A stretch of 64,000 nucleotides of DNA from Lutraria lutraria (lineage: Eukaryota; Mollusca; Bivalvia; Venerida; Mactridae). The position numbers and the translations under genes were made by a program. Under the pieces are notes generated by a model that searched no databases, had not been told where the DNA came from, and saw only the letters and a list, made by a program, of their open reading frames with translations. The stretch spans positions 34,831,912 through 34,895,911 of the forward strand of contig OZ026848.1 of assembly GCA_964023205.1 (NCBI GenBank), read 5' to 3'. Shown piece after piece: positions 61,701-64,000 of this stretch. The stretch's first letter is position 1. Each line of letters opens with the position of its first letter.

Positions 61701-63793
61701 TGTACAGTGTTAGTACAATACTCTGATAGGACATGTTGTACTGTGTTAGTACAATATTCTGATAGGACATGTTGTACTGTGTTAGTACAATACTCTGATA
61801 GAACATGTTGTACAGTGTAGGTACAATACTCTGATAGGACATGTTGTACTGTGTTAGTACAATACTCTGATAGGACATGTTGTACAGTGTTAGTACAATA
61901 CTCTGATAGGACATGTTGTACAGTGTTAGAACAATACTCTGATAGGACAGGTTTTCTAGTGATAGTTCAATACTCTGATAGAACATGTTGTACAGTGTTA
62001 GAACAATTCTCTGATAGGACAGGTTTTCTAGTGTTAGTACGATACTCTGATAGGACATGTTGTACAGTGTAGGTACAATACTCTGATAGGACATGTTGTA
62101 CAGTGTAGGTACAATACTCTGATAGAACTTGTTGTACAGTGTAGGTACAATACTCTGATAGGACATGTTGTACAGTGTTAGTACAATACTCTGATTGAAC
62201 ATGTTGTACAGTGTAGGTACAATACTCTGATAGAACATGTTGTACAGTGTTAGTACAATACTCTGATGGAACATGTTCTACAGTGTTAGTACAATACTCT
62301 GATAGGACATGTTGGACTGTGTAAGTACAATACTCTGATAGGACAGGTTGTACGGTGTATGTACAATACTCTGATAGAACATGTCGTACAGTGTTAGTAC
62401 AATACTCTGATAGAACATGTTGTACTGTGTTAGTACAATACTCTGATAGGACATGTTGTACAGTGTTAGTACCATACTCTGATAGAACATGTTGTACAGT
62501 GTAGGTACAATACTCTGATAGAACATGTTGTACAGTGTTAGTACAATACTCTGATAGAACATGTTGTACAGTGTTAGTACATTATTCTGATAGGACATGT
62601 TGTACAGTGTTAGTACAATACTCTGATATGACATGTTGTACATTGTTAGTACAATACTCTAATAGAACATGTTGTACAGTGCTAGTACAATACTCTGATA
62701 GGACATGTTGTAGAGTGTTAGTACAATACTCTGATAGGACAGGTTGTACATTGTTAGTACCATATTCTGATATAACATGTTGTCTAGTGTTAGTACAATA
62801 CTCTAATAGAACATGTTGTACAGTGTTAGTACAATACTCTGATAGGACATATTGTACAGTCTTAGTGCAATATTCTGATAGAACATGTTGTCTAGTGTTA
62901 GTACAATACTCTGATGTGACATGTTTTACAGTGTTAGAACAATACTCTGATAGAACAGGTTGTACTGTGTTACTACAATACTCTAATAGAACATGGTGTA
63001 CAGTGTTAGTACAATACACTGATAGGACATGTTGTCTAGTGTTAGTACAAGACTCTGATAGGACATGTTTTACAGTGTTAGTAAAATACTCTGATAGGAA
63101 AGGTTGTCTAGTGTTAGTACAATACTCTGATAGGTCATGTTGTCTAGTGTTAGTACAATACTCTGATAGGACATGTTTTCTAGTGTAAGTACAATACTCT
63201 GATAGGACATGTTGTACTGTGGAAGTACAATACTCTGATAGGACATGTTGTACAGTGTTAGTACAATACTCTGGTAGGACATGTTGTAATGTGTTAGTAC
63301 AATACTCTGATAGAACATGTTGTACATAGTTAGTACAATACTCTGATAGGACATGTTGTACTGAATAAGTACAATACTCTGATAGGACATGTTGTACTGT
63401 GTTAGTACAATACTCTGATAGGACATGTTGTACTGTGTTAGTACAATACTCTGATAGGACATGTTGTACTGTGTTAGTACAATACTCTGATAGGACATGT
63501 TGTACTGTGTTAGTACAATACTCTGATAGGACATGTTGTAATGTGTTAGTAAAATACTCTGATAGGACATGTTGTACTGTGTTAGTACAATACTCTGATA
63601 GGACTTGTTATACTGAATAAGTACAATACTCTGATAGGACACGTTGTACTGTGTAAGTTCAATACTCTGATAGGACATGTTGTACTGTGTAAGTCCTAAA
63701 CTCTGATAGGACATATTGTACTGTGTTAGTACAATACTCTGATAGAACATGTTGTACTGTGTTAGTACAATACTCTGATAGGACACGTTGTAC

Positions 63794-64000
63794 ACTCATT
63801 TTACGTGAAAAGGTACAAATAAAAAAAAGTAAAACCAAAATATTGACTATTTCAGAAAAGAACTTAAATACTTTCATAAAAAAGAACAACATATTACCAT
63901 ATTAAAAACATGTCTGGTGTCCCCAAACAGACCTTGGATTTAATGTTATTATAACTCAAATCGATCATGGTAATATACATAATAAAATACGTTACAGAGG
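63794..64000. other. Right flank of the 36-bp array
   Basis: The array ends in GATAGGACACGTTGTACACT, followed by AT-rich single-copy-looking sequence. ATTTTACGTGA lies at 63798-63808. No gene is visible up to the window edge. Confidence 0.6.

Larger units (their letters stand above)
38277..63793. repeat. Giant 36-bp minisatellite, about 700 copies, 25.5 kb
   Basis: The unit is 36 bp, beginning GATAGGACATGTTGTAC and ending TTAGTACAATACTCT. Main variants are GATAGG/GATAGA, TACAGTG/TACTGTG/TACGGTG, TTAGTACAA/TTAGAACAA/TATGTACAA, and TTTTCTAGTG in place of TGTACAGTG. Since 36 is divisible by 3, one plus frame (repeat DRTCCTVLVQYS) and two minus frames (for example MSYQSIVLTLYN) stay open, giving apparent frames of over 2,000 codons on opposite strands of the same DNA. 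Single-base slips break them near 40745, 41055, 47150, 49835, 50787, 53508 and 58443. No signal peptide, splice logic or flanking gene supports translation. The array decays into variant units at both ends. Confidence 0.98.

Overview
This is a eukaryotic nuclear window, AT-rich, intron-containing and dominated by tandem repeats. A bivalve or other molluscan genome is the best fit. The reasons are a serotonin-receptor-like gene with one intron, tRNA-derived SINEs (one with a tail resembling common molluscan SINE 3' ends), and a pearl/Helentron-like element with a ~156-bp tandem core. The phylum is inferred; no species can be named from the sequence alone. About two thirds of the 64 kb is minisatellite.

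Layout. 1-10667: one continuous array of 41-bp and 54-bp units, with large internal duplications. 10668-11238: AT-rich spacer. 11239-11690: 55-bp array, broken at its right edge. 11691-20782: a 9.1-kb segment bounded by hAT-like inverted ends and an identical 8-bp duplication (TACATTAC) on each side. It has no recognisable transposase and contains a nested Helentron/pearl-like element (14269-15453). 21113-21497: 40-bp array with a TCGCGA palindrome in most units. 21895-23564: 28-bp array. 24583-24867 and 31891-32871: the two coding exons of a 421-residue class A aminergic GPCR, most like 5-HT1 receptors. Its 7.0-kb intron holds a 3.1-kb 18-bp minisatellite, two SINEs, a 22-bp array and minor repeats. 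33469-33846: 27-bp minisatellite downstream of the stop. 33847-37975: non-coding AT-rich sequence with a perfect NRF-1-type palindrome. 37976-38110: 3' end of a probable non-LTR retrotransposon on the minus strand. 38277-63793: a 25.5-kb array of about 700 copies of a 36-bp unit, with nested higher-order duplications of about 1.76, 3.67 and 4.93 kb. 63794-64000: AT-rich flank.

The GPCR is the only protein-coding gene I can support. The very long open frames in the arrays (up to about 2,500 codons, often on both strands) follow from unit lengths divisible by three and are not annotated as genes. The most interesting items are the 9.1-kb TSD-flanked hAT-like composite, the 36-bp array with its nested amplification history and an 11-bp direct repeat at its flanks, and the possibility that several of the minisatellites share a common core. 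Copy numbers and block edges were read by eye and are approximate.
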